Position numbers and translations under genes: made by a program. Source: Tunturiibacter gelidiferens (lineage in GTDB: Bacteria > Acidobacteriota > Terriglobia > Terriglobales > Acidobacteriaceae). From it: 64,000 nt of DNA. Of this stretch, positions 25,244-34,532 are shown in pieces (the first letter of the stretch is position 1; each line of letters starts with the position of its first letter). The notes under the pieces are model-generated. The model did not search any database. It saw nothing but the letters and a program-made list of their open reading frames with translations, and was not told the origin of the DNA. The stretch lies in NCBI RefSeq assembly GCF_013410115.1, contig NZ_JACCCV010000001.1, positions 1,364,001-1,428,000 on the forward strand, given 5' to 3'.

Positions 25244-26406
25244 TTGGTCTTTCCTTGCGGGACTGCGGAGGAACTTGAGGGAGTGGCTGCGGTTTGCCTC
25301 TTGGTTGCGATCGCCTGTTCGTAGATGCGGAGGTAGTCTGCTGTCATCCGCTGGGCGGAAAACTCTTCTTCAACGAGTTTTTTCGCGGCGCTCCCGAGAT
25401 TCTGTCGCCGCGCCTGGTTGGGCAGGAGTTTTATGATCTCCGACGCCAGAGTTTCGACGTTTTCCGCAGGGATGAGCACACCCGTGCGACCATCGAGAAC
25501 CACGGTTGGCACCGCGCCTACTGCGGTTGCAATAATTGGCAGGCTGCTTGCCATGCCCTCGAGAATGGCAATCGGCAAGCCCTCGCGGCGAGACGCGGAG
25601 ACCATGATGTCGAACGAGGCGTAGACAGAAGACATGTCGTCTCGACGTCCGAGCATGGAGACATTTCTCCGAATCTGCAACTCGTCGATGAGCAACTCAA
25701 GTTGTTCGCGATCCGGTCCCTCGCCGACTACGACGAACTTTGTAGACGGAAGCTCAACCAGGACGCGCGCGGCCGCTCGAAGAAAGATGTCTACGCCCTT
25801 CTCCGTGGCGAGCCTCCCAACCAGTCCTACGATTGGAGGTTGATCCTGGGAAGAGACACTTCGCAGCAACGGAGACGCGTTATCGAAGGGGCGGAGGTCG
25901 ATGCCGTTTCGAACGATATGAACCCTGTCCTTGCGAACGCCAGCCTTCAACAGGCGCTGGCTCACCTCTTCGGACACTGCAACTACTGCCGCGTAACTCC
26001 GGAGCACGAAGCGGTCCGCCATCCCGTATAGGGAGACAGCCAGATCGTTGTCGTACCAAGTGTGGCAGGTGGAGATGAGCGGAACGGCCGATTGGCGCAG
26101 GGCGAAGTAGGAGTATATGTCTGCTTTGTAGCCGTGCGCGTGGACGATGTCCGCGTTGGTGCGAGCGATAAGCTCTCGGATGCTTGCAGGTACGGTCCGA
26201 TCAATCTGTCCCGCGCAGGAGATCAGATGCGAGTCGATCCCCTGCGCAATAGCAACTTCGTGAAGCTGCAGGTTCGGGTTCGCGGAGTTCGAAAAGACTC
26301 CGAGAACGCTCGAATGCGAGCTCTGGTTCAGAGTGCGCGACATGTTCAGGATCACCGCCTCTGCGCCGTACATGCCTCCGCTACTGATGATGTGCAGGAT
26401 CTTCAT
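25240..26406 (-). CDS. GT4-type glycosyltransferase
   Basis: A 388-residue retaining GT-B glycosyltransferase. N-terminal Gly-rich loop SSGGMYGAE (about 9-17); donor-site motifs VGLVGRLATEKGVDIFL, VVVGEGPDREQLE, and SASRREGLPIAILEGMASSLPII, with the conserved EGLPIAILE (E-x7-E). It overlaps the deacetylase gene by 26 bases and the next GT4 by 4 bases, so the three are translationally linked. Sugar specificity is not predictable. Confidence 0.92.
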   Translation of the reverse strand: MKILHIISSGGMYGAEAVILNMSRTLNQSSHSSVLGVFSNSANPNLQLHEVAIAQGIDSHLISCAGQIDRTVPASIRELIARTNADIVHAHGYKADIYSYFALRQSAVPLISTCHTWYDNDLAVSLYGMADRFVLRSYAAVVAVSEEVSQRLLKAGVRKDRVHIVRNGIDLRPFDNASPLLRSVSSQDQPPIVGLVGRLATEKGVDIFLRAAARVLVELPSTKFVVVGEGPDREQLELLIDELQIRRNVSMLGRRDDMSSVYASFDIMVSASRREGLPIAILEGMASSLPIIATAVGAVPTVVLDGRTGVLIPAENVETLASEIIKLLPNQARRQNLGSAAKKLVEEEFSAQRMTADYLRIYEQAIATKRQTAATPSSSSAVPQGKTK

Positions 26407-27172
26407 GAGTAGCAGCTCCTCCGTCGTTGGTGTCCGGCTCTTGTCGATTGAGGAGAGCCCAAAGCTTTTCGTAGAGCCGGTCGCCTAGCAGAGTCTTGGC
26501 GGTGGCCTTTATGTGGTGCTGTCGTTTGAGGCTGGATAAGATGCCGCTCTCCGGTTCGAAGAGTTGTGCGATCCAATCCAGCGGCATGTCGCCGCGAATG
26601 TTCAGACGACCTACGGTTGTTCCGGTTGGTTGCGGTTCTAGTTTTGGGACCGAGGTAAAAACCTTGGTGTACCCAGCCTCGCGACAGGCATCGAGAACGC
26701 GTTGATTCGATCGTCCGCCGGGCAGCGACATCCCTGTGACTGGTACTCCGAGCTTGTCTTCGAGCGTGAGTCGCGCTTCGACTAACTCTTTATGTAACTG
26801 CGCCGGGTCGCAATGGGTGAGGAGTGCGTGGGACCATCCGTGTGCGCCGATCTGTTGGCCGGCTTGCTGCAGTTCGCGCAGCTCCTGCCATCCCATGTAG
26901 CCCGGCCTCTGGCCCGTCCAGCCTGTTGTGATGAAGAACCATGCTTTGATGGCGCGCGATTGCAGGATAGGCAAAGCGAACTCGAAGTTCGAGACATGCC
27001 CGTCGTCGAAGGTGATCTCGGGAAAAAGGCCTGGCGGGTGTCTTTTTCTTAGTTCGAGAAAAAGGTCGACCTGTTTTTCAAACTGGTCTGTCTCGACGAC
27101 GTAGGAGTACTCGCTTCGGCTGGGCCGCAGTTCGTGATAGAGAAGATAGAGTCTGTCTGGCGGCCTGGTCAC
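26381..27172 (-). CDS. Polysaccharide deacetylase (NodB-homology, CE4)
   Basis: A 263-residue CE4-type deacetylase. Visible active-site motifs: TFDDG (54-58) with the catalytic and metal-binding Asp pair, and HGWSH (111-115) supplying the two metal-binding His. There is no signal peptide or membrane helix, so it probably acts in the cytoplasm on a lipid-linked or nucleotide-bound N-acetyl sugar, as in other EPS loci. It lies between the VOC gene (85-bp gap) and the GT4 pair (26-bp overlap) in the operon. Confidence 0.9.
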   Translation of the reverse strand: MTRPPDRLYLLYHELRPSRSEYSYVVETDQFEKQVDLFLELRKRHPPGLFPEITFDDGHVSNFEFALPILQSRAIKAWFFITTGWTGQRPGYMGWQELRELQQAGQQIGAHGWSHALLTHCDPAQLHKELVEARLTLEDKLGVPVTGMSLPGGRSNQRVLDACREAGYTKVFTSVPKLEPQPTGTTVGRLNIRGDMPLDWIAQLFEPESGILSSLKRQHHIKATAKTLLGDRLYEKLWALLNRQEPDTNDGGAATHEDPAHHQ

Positions 27173-27256
27173 CGGATTTGTCCCGATTCAACGAGCGATG
27201 ATTTTCTCTCAAACAGATTGGGAAGCATTGGCTGAATCATACATAGATTGCATCGG

Positions 27257-27685
27257 CTAAATCGCAGCTTCGACGAGTTCGAAGAGTTGGTGGGAGCGGG
27301 TGTAGATCCAAGCGATTCTGCGGCCGTTGAAGGCGACTGCGGGAACCGGCGGGCTGACGATGATGCAGCCGCTATTTTTTGCGTGAGCCACGGCTTGCTC
27401 GATGTCACTGGTCTCGAAGCAGAGGTGGTAGGCCGCACCTCCGCCCTTCGCAAGCATCGCAGTGATGGGAGAGTCTTCGCTGAGAGGCGCGATGAGCTCG
27501 ATCTCAGCTACGTCGTTGTCTGACTTTGCGAGGAAGTTTACGCTGACTTTTTGGATCGGGTCGTCGAATGGGCCGGAGACGACCTTGTAGCCGAACAGCG
27601 CTTCGAGCGCGTCCGTCGTAGGCCCGAGTTTGGGAACCGCTACTCCTACATGACGAAGTTTGAAGCCGAGATCCTCAGCGTTCAA
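27257..27685 (-). CDS. VOC-family metalloprotein (methylmalonyl-CoA epimerase-like)
   Basis: A 142-residue glyoxalase/VOC protein with two beta-alpha-beta-beta-beta modules. Four plausible metal ligands stand at the places expected for methylmalonyl-CoA epimerase: His12, Glu63, His87 and Glu136. It overlaps the ACP gene by 4 bases and follows FkbH. An enzyme acting on an ACP-bound short acyl group (epimerase or isomerase) fits the neighbourhood better than a glyoxalase. That role is inference from order and coupling only. Confidence 0.82.
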   Translation of the reverse strand: MNAEDLGFKLRHVGVAVPKLGPTTDALEALFGYKVVSGPFDDPIQKVSVNFLAKSDNDVAEIELIAPLSEDSPITAMLAKGGGAAYHLCFETSDIEQAVAHAKNSGCIIVSPPVPAVAFNGRRIAWIYTRSHQLFELVEAAI

Positions 27686-27939
27686 AGTGTCGCTCCCTTG
27701 GCGACCAGCTCGGCCTGGATCAGCGAGACGGTGGTCAGCTCCGCGATGCGGGATGGATCGAACTGAACGCCGTACTCGCCTTCGATGGCGAGGATCGCCT
27801 GCAGATGTCGGAAGGAGTCCCAGTTGTCGATGGTGCCGACACCAAGCTCAGGGGTGACCTCTTCGGGCGAGATTTCCAGGATGTCTGCGAGAATGTCACG
27901 AAGCGACGACGGCACTTGCTGAGAACTCATTCGATTCAT
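27682..27939 (-). CDS. Acyl carrier protein of the FkbH operon
   Basis: An 85-residue carrier protein. The phosphopantetheine site is Ser42 in NWDSFRHLQ, the variant seen in stand-alone ACPs that pair with FkbH-like enzymes rather than the DSL of fatty-acid ACPs. Its start lies inside the end of fkbH (44-base overlap; Met4 would give 35) and its end overlaps the VOC gene by 4 bases. It probably receives a glyceryl-type unit from FkbH. Confidence 0.85.
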   Translation of the reverse strand: MNRMSSQQVPSSLRDILADILEISPEEVTPELGVGTIDNWDSFRHLQAILAIEGEYGVQFDPSRIAELTTVSLIQAELVAKGATL

Positions 27940-29845
27940 TTCCTTCCAGGGTTAGCCACTTGGGGCTCTCAGGAGCCGCGGTGGTCAGATCAAGTTGATA
28001 AAAGATGGAGTCAGGGGAGGCACCGCTCGATGAGGCATCTTTGACAAAGCCGTGATCGAGATAAAAGTCTGCGCAAGGAGAGTTTTTCTTCGTCGGAATA
28101 AACTCGCCTACCAGACGCGTGGCGCCCGCTCTGACGGCATTCGCTCCAAGGTGCGCCAACAGCGCGGTTTCGATGCCACGCCCAATCACTCGACACGATA
28201 ACAACAAGGAATCGATGGAACACGTACCCCCTATTGTTCGCGCGAGAGCGAGCCCGACAACTCCAGCATCGCCGAATCGGTCGCGTACGCGAACGGCGAT
28301 TGCCTGGCCTCCTGCGGCGGAAGCGAACTCCTCTACCTCAGCTGTGGAATGCCGGCGTGTGGTGAGATTGAACTGATTTGTCTTGGCGAGAAGTTGAACT
28401 GAACGTGCGAGGGGGGCGTCCAAAGCACTGAGGAAGGTGCAGACGATCTCGAGCGAGGCGAGAAACTCATCGCGATCTCCTGCTGTGTTGGCGAGCTCTG
28501 CTCGTTGAGCCTGCGCTTTGTATTCGTTCAGACGATTGAGGTCGTCGTCGGTGACGACAGCGGCGTCGAAGAACGGTTGAGACGAAAGGAGCTCAACCAG
28601 CTTCCATGGTTCCTCGACCGGAGCTGCGATCACGGCCACCTCGGGCAGTTGTTGACGGATTGCTTCACACTCTACCGGGTTGTCATCGACAAAGACGAAG
28701 GAGTCGAGGCCGAGAGAAAGCTCTTCTGCAAGCTCACGAATAGAGGTTGCCTTTTCGTTCCAGCTGATCTTCGTCGCGACGAAATGATTCAGGGTGAGTC
28801 CCAGGTCGGCGGCGCGGATTTGAAAGGCCTCGCGAACGTCTGCGTCGTTGTTCTTTGAGACGATGGCGAGAAGGATACCGCGAGACGATAGTTGCTTGAG
28901 ATACCTCTGATATTCGAGGTAGCAGTTGCCCGGGAAGGCGCTGCCGGTAGCGATGCCCTCCGGCCCTTCCTCTCCCAGAACTCCGCCCCATAAGGTGTTG
29001 TCGAGGTCCGTACACAGAACTTTGCGGGGAGCACGAAAGAGCGGGGAGAACGAGCGAACCAGGCCGCGCGAGTAAGCTCCGAAGCAGGCAGAGGCTACGG
29101 GAAGGCGGGATGCCAAAAACATTCGCGCGTCGCGCCAGCTTGCGCGGCCGTGACGGGCTGCAAGATGATCCACATCGAAGAAGACACAGTCTGAGACGGA
29201 ACGGCATAAGGCCGCGAGCTTTTGGTTCAGCTGGTAGACCGCGTTGGTTAGACTGTGGGGGAGGTTCGCCTCTCCGACGTCTCCAAGCGAGGTTTGGTCG
29301 GGAACAACGCAGCCTTGAAAGAGAATGCGCGCAGAGCTGCCGGAGCGAAAGTTTCCCAGCAGCTGAGCGATGCGCGTGACGGATTCTTCGATCTCTACCT
29401 CAACAGCGTCGCCTATACCGTCCGCACAGAGATCTGGCAGACGGCCTGCGATGTCTTCGAGATCCAACAGGATGAAGACGAGGTCAGGCTTGAACTTGGC
29501 GAGGGCGCTTAGGGGATTGAGCAGCTCATCGACGTAAGAGCCGTAGCCACCGATGTTCAGATCGAGGACATAGTTTGACAGCACCGCTTCGGTGGTCAGA
29601 GAGGGTAGGATCGGCTCAATCGTTACTGACCGGACGATGTGAGTTTTGAGTCGTCTGGCTTGCAGTTGGCTCACGAGAGCGTCGCCCAGGGCTGTAAACG
29701 ACGAGGCGCAGAACATAACGTCGGCGGGTTTGCTGGAGGTGGCGAGGAGCTTTCGCGCAACACCTACCGCAGTTGCTGCATCCTGCGACGTCGCGGCCTC
29801 CTTGATAGCGCGGCGCAGTTCCTGTCGCTCTGTATCACTTTGCAT
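27896..29845 (-). CDS. FkbH-like HAD-IIIC phosphatase/glyceryl transferase
   Basis: A 649-residue protein of the FkbH family. Layout: N-terminal SGNH-like region (about 40-270), HAD domain with the catalytic DLDNTLWGG (Asp280, Asp282), VSKNN and FVDDNPVE motifs, and a C-terminal GNAT-like domain (about 480-630). Characterised relatives take 1,3-bisphosphoglycerate and load a glyceryl unit onto an ACP as the start of methoxymalonyl-type extender units. Here the ACP gene follows directly with overlap, but no polyketide synthase module or FkbG/I dehydrogenases are present. A glyceryl-ACP used for polysaccharide decoration is therefore likely (inference). It overlaps the upstream acyltransferase by 11 bases. 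Confidence 0.9.
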   Translation of the reverse strand: MQSDTERQELRRAIKEAATSQDAATAVGVARKLLATSSKPADVMFCASSFTALGDALVSQLQARRLKTHIVRSVTIEPILPSLTTEAVLSNYVLDLNIGGYGSYVDELLNPLSALAKFKPDLVFILLDLEDIAGRLPDLCADGIGDAVEVEIEESVTRIAQLLGNFRSGSSARILFQGCVVPDQTSLGDVGEANLPHSLTNAVYQLNQKLAALCRSVSDCVFFDVDHLAARHGRASWRDARMFLASRLPVASACFGAYSRGLVRSFSPLFRAPRKVLCTDLDNTLWGGVLGEEGPEGIATGSAFPGNCYLEYQRYLKQLSSRGILLAIVSKNNDADVREAFQIRAADLGLTLNHFVATKISWNEKATSIRELAEELSLGLDSFVFVDDNPVECEAIRQQLPEVAVIAAPVEEPWKLVELLSSQPFFDAAVVTDDDLNRLNEYKAQAQRAELANTAGDRDEFLASLEIVCTFLSALDAPLARSVQLLAKTNQFNLTTRRHSTAEVEEFASAAGGQAIAVRVRDRFGDAGVVGLALARTIGGTCSIDSLLLSCRVIGRGIETALLAHLGANAVRAGATRLVGEFIPTKKNSPCADFYLDHGFVKDASSSGASPDSIFYQLDLTTAAPESPKWLTLEGNESNEFSASAVVAS

Positions 29846-30416
29846 CTGTGGTCTCCGCTACCGCGGGGGCGGGGGATTCGACCGCCTTCGGTGCTCTCAT
29901 GATGATGCGGCCGGGTACTCCCATGACCGTCGCGCCGTCTGGAATATTGCTCATGACGAGGGTATTGGCTGCAATCTTTGCGCCACTGCCTACTTTGATC
30001 TTGCCGACCAGCGTCGCGCCTGTGCCGATGTAGACCCGGTCGCCAAGGACCGGCGCGCCTTTGCGGCCCATTGCAGAGGCTCCGATGGTTACGCGATGGG
30101 CGATATCGCAGTTGCTTCCGATGATCGCCTGCGGGTTGATGTGAACGCCGCCGATGTGCGCGATGTAGAGGCCGCCGCCGATCGTAGCCTGGGGATCGAG
30201 ACACATCTCCATGACGACCTCAGAGAACATGTAGGCGAAGAAGTACAAGATCTTTAAAGGAATCCGAATCAGGACAAAAGGGTTTGCAGAGTAGAGCCAA
30301 TTACCAAATCGATAGATCGTGATCGCCCATATCGCGGGGTTCAGCCAAAGCTGTCTCCCGCTATGGCCCATGGATCGGTAACGTGCTATATCTTCGGAGA
30401 ATTTATTCATCTTCAA
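29835..30416 (-). CDS. Hexapeptide-repeat acyltransferase (serine acetyltransferase-like)
   Basis: A 193-residue left-handed beta-helix acyltransferase. An N-terminal helical part includes a hydrophobic stretch about 45-70. It is followed by [LIV]GxxxX hexapeptide turns (about 75-170: PQATIGGG, NPQAIIGSN, HRVTIGAS, DRVYIGTGATLVG, SGAKIAANTLV, PDGATVMGVPG). The likely catalytic His is in DIAHRVTIG. It is the first gene of the overlapping operon with FkbH and ACP. It could transfer the ACP-bound acyl or an acetyl group to a sugar hydroxyl. CysE-like sequence alone does not prove a serine substrate. Confidence 0.85.
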   Translation of the reverse strand: MKMNKFSEDIARYRSMGHSGRQLWLNPAIWAITIYRFGNWLYSANPFVLIRIPLKILYFFAYMFSEVVMEMCLDPQATIGGGLYIAHIGGVHINPQAIIGSNCDIAHRVTIGASAMGRKGAPVLGDRVYIGTGATLVGKIKVGSGAKIAANTLVMSNIPDGATVMGVPGRIIMRAPKAVESPAPAVAETTDAK

Positions 30417-30751
30417 TGCCCGGAAAAAATGGGCTCAGCAGCCAATTTGCCTTACGGTACAGCGATCTTATCAGTCCTCTATCCTCGCGAGGCAAACGAT
30501 CTTGCGCGTTATTAATACGGGATTGATCTTCTGCGAGATTGCGGAAAGATGATCCGATTTGTGACAGTTCTGCTGCAGGACCGACGGGGCCCCGAGTATT
30601 TATGGAGTCGGGCAACAATTGCAATTGTCTTGACTGTATCAACGGCCCCAGCGCCGCCGCACTCCCCAAAAGTACCAGCGATTGATACGACATTGCTGAG
30701 ATATCGATATATCTTTTGTGTCCATCCTCGTAGGATTGGAGATGAGGATAC
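30417..30751. other. Divergent intergenic region between the FkbH operon and a GT4 gene
   Basis: A 335-bp gap, clearly more AT-rich than its flanks, which must hold the promoters of both divergent units. A 122-codon minus-strand frame (30403-30771) spans it but shows no family likeness and runs into both flanking genes, so it is not called. No strong promoter consensus was seen. Confidence 0.5.
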
Positions 30752-31909
30752 ATGCGAAGCGCAGATTCCAATGTGGTTGAGGCTGAAAAGCCGACAATCG
30801 CTCATTTTCTCCCATGGGACGGCATCGGAGGCGTCGAGATTGCGACTCTCCGAATCATTGAGGCAACGCGGGATCAGTTTCGCCACGTGGCGTTTTGTAA
30901 GCCAACCGCACTGGAGTTGAAGGACGCCTGCGAAAAAGCAGGAGTGGTCGTGGTGTCGTATGTTCCGCCAGAGCCAAGCGTTCGGCATGCGCTGCGTTAC
31001 TTCAAGCAGTCCCTGACTGTGGCACGAGAGATGAGGCGGCTTGGCGTAAATCTGGCCCATTGTTCCGAGACGAAGGCGACCTATCACAACAGCCTCGCGG
31101 CGTTTCTGGCTCGAGTGCCGATGATTACCCATGTGCGATCGAGATATCCCGAGATTGGTCTGCGCGATCGACTTGGCTTTCTCGGGGTGGCGGGATATGT
31201 TTTTGTTTCACAGGACTCAAGACGACAGTTCGCGCTGAGGATTCCCGATGCGAAGGCGCGGGTCCTTTATGACGCAGTGGATATTACCGAACCACAAGAG
31301 GCTTCCGTCAGCAAAGCGCTTCGCAAGGAATTAGGCGTGGCAGAAGGCGCGACTCTTATTGGAATGATTGCCAGAGTGAATCCACAGAAGGACTATGCCA
31401 CGTTGGCCAATGCGGCCGCGTTGGTTCTGACTCACCGAACTGATGTACAGTTCCTGGTGGTCGGGGACAACTCTGTAGTGGAGATGAATCGAGAGCACTA
31501 CCGGCATGTGCACCAGCGTCTGGTTGACCTTGGTATCGGCGACCGGTTTATCTTCACAGGCTTTCGATCGGATGTGCCGCGTATCGTTTCGGCGCTGGAT
31601 CTCTTCGTGCTTTGCACTCACAGGGAGGGTCTGCCGCTCTCGATCCTCGAGGCGATGGCGCTAGGCAAGACTGTCATTGCAACCAGCGTCGATGGAATTC
31701 CTGAGGTGATTACCGATGGTGTAACCGGATATCTCCACGGTCACGAGAAGAGCGATGAGTTGGCCAATGCGATCCTCAAATGTATCGACCATCCGGAGTT
31801 GGCTAAGCAAATTGGAGATGCGGCACGCGAACATTGCAGACGCACCTACAACTCTCAGGTGTTTACAGCCAATGTGGCCAAAATCTATCGTGAATTTCTA
31901 CCGAGCTGA
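30752..31909 (+). CDS. GT4-type glycosyltransferase
   Basis: A 385-residue GT-B glycosyltransferase. N-terminal acceptor loop DGIGGVEIATLR; donor-site motifs IGMIARVNPQKDYATLANAA, FLVVGDNS, and CTHREGLPLSILEAMALGKTVIAT with the E-x7-E pair. C-terminal helix ends YREFLPS. It is the first plus-strand gene after the FkbH operon and is followed 62 bases later by a GT2, with which it likely forms a unit. Confidence 0.92.
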   Translation: MRSADSNVVEAEKPTIAHFLPWDGIGGVEIATLRIIEATRDQFRHVAFCKPTALELKDACEKAGVVVVSYVPPEPSVRHALRYFKQSLTVAREMRRLGVNLAHCSETKATYHNSLAAFLARVPMITHVRSRYPEIGLRDRLGFLGVAGYVFVSQDSRRQFALRIPDAKARVLYDAVDITEPQEASVSKALRKELGVAEGATLIGMIARVNPQKDYATLANAAALVLTHRTDVQFLVVGDNSVVEMNREHYRHVHQRLVDLGIGDRFIFTGFRSDVPRIVSALDLFVLCTHREGLPLSILEAMALGKTVIATSVDGIPEVITDGVTGYLHGHEKSDELANAILKCIDHPELAKQIGDAAREHCRRTYNSQVFTANVAKIYREFLPS

Positions 31910-31971
31910 CTGATGACAGAAAGAATTACATCGTTGCCGCATGGCTGCATTTGTTTGAGATCGGAAATTTC

Positions 31972-32940
31972 ATGAGCGAAGCCTCTCTCACTCTGCTGAT
32001 GCCTGTGCTGAACGGCATGCCTTTCCTGCCGGAGACCTTGGAATCGATCGAGCGTCAGGATTACAAAAACTGGGAGATTCTGGTATGGGACAACGGTTCG
32101 ACCGATGGAACGCTCGAGGAGCTGCATCGCTGGATTCCTTCGCGGCTTCCCGGACGAGTCATCTCGGGGGAACCTCTGAAGCTTGGGCCTTCTCTGGCGA
32201 AATTGGTTCTCGAGGCCAAGACGGAGTTGTGTGCCAGGATCGACGCGGACGACGTCATGTATCCGCATCGCCTAGGGATGCAAGTTGCCTTCATGCAACA
32301 ACATCCTGAAGCCGGAGTTTTGGGTACAGAGGTCGAATTTATCGATTCGAAGGGTGCGATACGCCCTCATATCACACCTTATTCGACACAGGACGCGGAT
32401 CTTCGCTGGCTGGTGCGATGGCTTAATCCTATCTGCCATCCCACCGTGATGTTTCGGCGCAGCATCATCTTGGAAGCTGGAAACTACCGAGATCTGAAGC
32501 CTTTTGAGGATCACGATCTATGGTTTCGTGTGAGTTTAATCTCTGAACTGGCGAATTTGCCGGAGGTGCTTCTTAAATACAGGCAACACTCCGCAAGTAC
32601 GATGGGTCAGGCCAATTCGAAGTACCACACCTACTTCGATGCCATGGCGGAGCTGAATGCGGATCTCCTCTTCACCGGCTTCTCTCCGCAGGATGCGATG
32701 GATCTGAGGGGGAAAGCTATTCGCGACGCGGAGGTGAGAGTGGCTTTGGCCGATTTTGCCTCCTATCGAAGAGCTGCCGTCACTACCGCGGTTGCTGTAG
32801 GCAAGCCGAAGACCTACTTTCGCTCAACGAAGGCGTACGGAATGTTTCACAAAGAGATGATACGGAATTACCTGCTGCAATATGGTCTCGTAAAGACGAT
32901 CATGACCGCGCGGCATCGGATGCTGTCTAAGTCCGAATGA
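31972..32940 (+). CDS. Family 2 glycosyltransferase
   Basis: A 322-residue GT2 enzyme: LTLLMPVLNGMPFLPETLES, ILVWDNGSTDGT, and the metal-binding CARIDADDVMYPHRL. The FEDHDLWFRVS segment is the acceptor ED motif. ATG 31972 is taken as start; an in-frame TTG 21 bases upstream has no better ribosome site. It is convergent with the flippase gene (65 bases between stops). Confidence 0.9.
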   Translation: MSEASLTLLMPVLNGMPFLPETLESIERQDYKNWEILVWDNGSTDGTLEELHRWIPSRLPGRVISGEPLKLGPSLAKLVLEAKTELCARIDADDVMYPHRLGMQVAFMQQHPEAGVLGTEVEFIDSKGAIRPHITPYSTQDADLRWLVRWLNPICHPTVMFRRSIILEAGNYRDLKPFEDHDLWFRVSLISELANLPEVLLKYRQHSASTMGQANSKYHTYFDAMAELNADLLFTGFSPQDAMDLRGKAIRDAEVRVALADFASYRRAAVTTAVAVGKPKTYFRSTKAYGMFHKEMIRNYLLQYGLVKTIMTARHRMLSKSE

Positions 32941-33005
32941 CGGGTGTTGGTGCGCCTATCGCCTGCGGTGACGAGCTGACGTATCTCCAGCCAGTGACAA
33001 GAGCT

Positions 33006-34532
33006 TCAGTGCGCGCTGGTAAACAACAAAGAACGTATTCGCGGGACGACCTGCTGTCGAACATAGCCTCGGAAGATAAAGGCAACCGCGAGAAAGTAAA
33101 CCGGCAACGTAGCTAGAACCTGGATGAAAAATATCGTCAAGTTATGGACCGGGAAGGCTGCCATGGCGTAAGAAGCTATGACGAAGGGTACCCCAGCAAG
33201 AAACATGGGAGCCCAGACATTCCATATGACCTCAAAGGCACTGAGTCCGACCAGCTTTGAGATGTAGCGCGGCCAGAAGACCACATGGACGATCAAACTC
33301 GGGATCATGGTTCCGAGCGCAACGCCATAGATGCCGTACCAGCGAACCAGGACGACGCTCAGTATCAGATTTGTGACTCCCTCTGAGATCGCCCAGAGAG
33401 CGGAGGCCTTATGTTTTTCTACTCCGTAGGCAATTGATGCGGCGGTTCTGTTTGCGAACGAGAAGAAAAGCGCCGTGCAGAGAATGATCAGAACTGTTCC
33501 CGAGCTCTGCGCATACTGCGGTCCCATCCAAAGTGAAATGAAGGTGCGACCGCGAACGACCAGGGTGATGAGTATCGGCAGGGAGACCATGATCGTCGCT
33601 CGCGTCCCGTTTCTGAAGAGCGCAAGAAGTCCAGCCGTGTCGCCAGCCGCCTCATAAGTGCTTGCGGCTGGAACGAAGGATCCTCCGATCGAGCCAACGA
33701 TCTGACTGGCGTATCGACAGAGGGAGTTGCCGATGGCATAGTAAGTGACTGCAGTCGCGGAGACGAAGGCGCCGACAACCAGATTGTCCGCCTGATAGAC
33801 CAACTGGACTGCGATGGTCGTCAGAAAGGCATACGAGCTGTAGACCCAGAGTTTTCGCAGGGTCTCCCTCTTCGGTTTTTGCAGCTTCACTCTCAGTTCA
33901 GGATAAAGACGATGCGCGGTATACAAGAGAAGGGCACTGCTGACGATGATCGCGATGAGCTCGCAGAAAGCAATGGAGATAATCCCGTGCCCGGTGCGTA
34001 GTGCGTAGACAACTCCCATGACTCGGATCGCAGTCTGCGTGAGACCGACATAATTTTGCAGATCGTAACGATTGAGCGCAGAAAGAACAGCCGAAGCGAC
34101 ACCGAAGGTCATTCCAATGACTGTGGTTAGCCCGATCAAAAGAATGGCCTTGCGAGCGTCGCTCGCCAGCGCGGGTGGGACTTTGAACCACAATGGGAAG
34201 ATGGCAGCCAGGCCGACACTCAGCACCAGGCAGACTGCGCCGATCTGTAAGCGTACCCAGAGCGCGGCGGAGATTGCCTCCGAGGATCCTTCATGATCTC
34301 CGGTGGTATGGCCCTTCGAGACAAACCTCAGGACAGAACTTTGCAGGCCCAGGTCCATCAGGCCCAGATAGCCTACGACCGAGATGGCCAGCACCCATAC
34401 TCCGTAGGCGGCGTCTCCGAGGCGATGCAGAATGAATGGCGCAAAAAAGAATCCGACTGCCATATTGGCGAGTGTTCCCAGCCAATTGAACAGTACGTTC
34501 CGAGCAATGTGTCGTACACGCAACTGCGGCAA
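33006..34532 (-). CDS. Wzx-type polysaccharide flippase (MOP superfamily)
   Basis: A 508-residue integral membrane protein with about 12-14 hydrophobic helices spread over the whole length and few long loops. The start (NVLFNWLGTLANMAVGFFFAPFILHRLGDAAYGVW) and the GLMDLGLQSSVLRFVSK segment are characteristic of oligosaccharide flippases of the MOP/MATE superfamily. It would move the lipid-linked repeat unit across the inner membrane for the polymerase at 36194. It is transcribed alone on the minus strand, divergent from the GT2 gene at 35014. Confidence 0.9.
   Translation of the reverse strand: MPQLRVRHIARNVLFNWLGTLANMAVGFFFAPFILHRLGDAAYGVWVLAISVVGYLGLMDLGLQSSVLRFVSKGHTTGDHEGSSEAISAALWVRLQIGAVCLVLSVGLAAIFPLWFKVPPALASDARKAILLIGLTTVIGMTFGVASAVLSALNRYDLQNYVGLTQTAIRVMGVVYALRTGHGIISIAFCELIAIIVSSALLLYTAHRLYPELRVKLQKPKRETLRKLWVYSSYAFLTTIAVQLVYQADNLVVGAFVSATAVTYYAIGNSLCRYASQIVGSIGGSFVPAASTYEAAGDTAGLLALFRNGTRATIMVSLPILITLVVRGRTFISLWMGPQYAQSSGTVLIILCTALFFSFANRTAASIAYGVEKHKASALWAISEGVTNLILSVVLVRWYGIYGVALGTMIPSLIVHVVFWPRYISKLVGLSAFEVIWNVWAPMFLAGVPFVIASYAMAAFPVHNLTIFFIQVLATLPVYFLAVAFIFRGYVRQQVVPRIRSLLFTSAH

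Noticed and set aside
30630-30660. A GG-N10-GC core (CGGCCCCAGCGCCGCC) before the GT4 gene at 30752
   Set aside because: It has none of the conserved T residues of the -24 and -12 boxes and is a GC-rich chance match.
30403-30771. A 122-codon minus-strand frame between the acyltransferase and GT4 genes
   Set aside because: It overlaps the starts of both divergent neighbours, lies in AT-rich promoter-like DNA, shows no family likeness and has no ribosome site.
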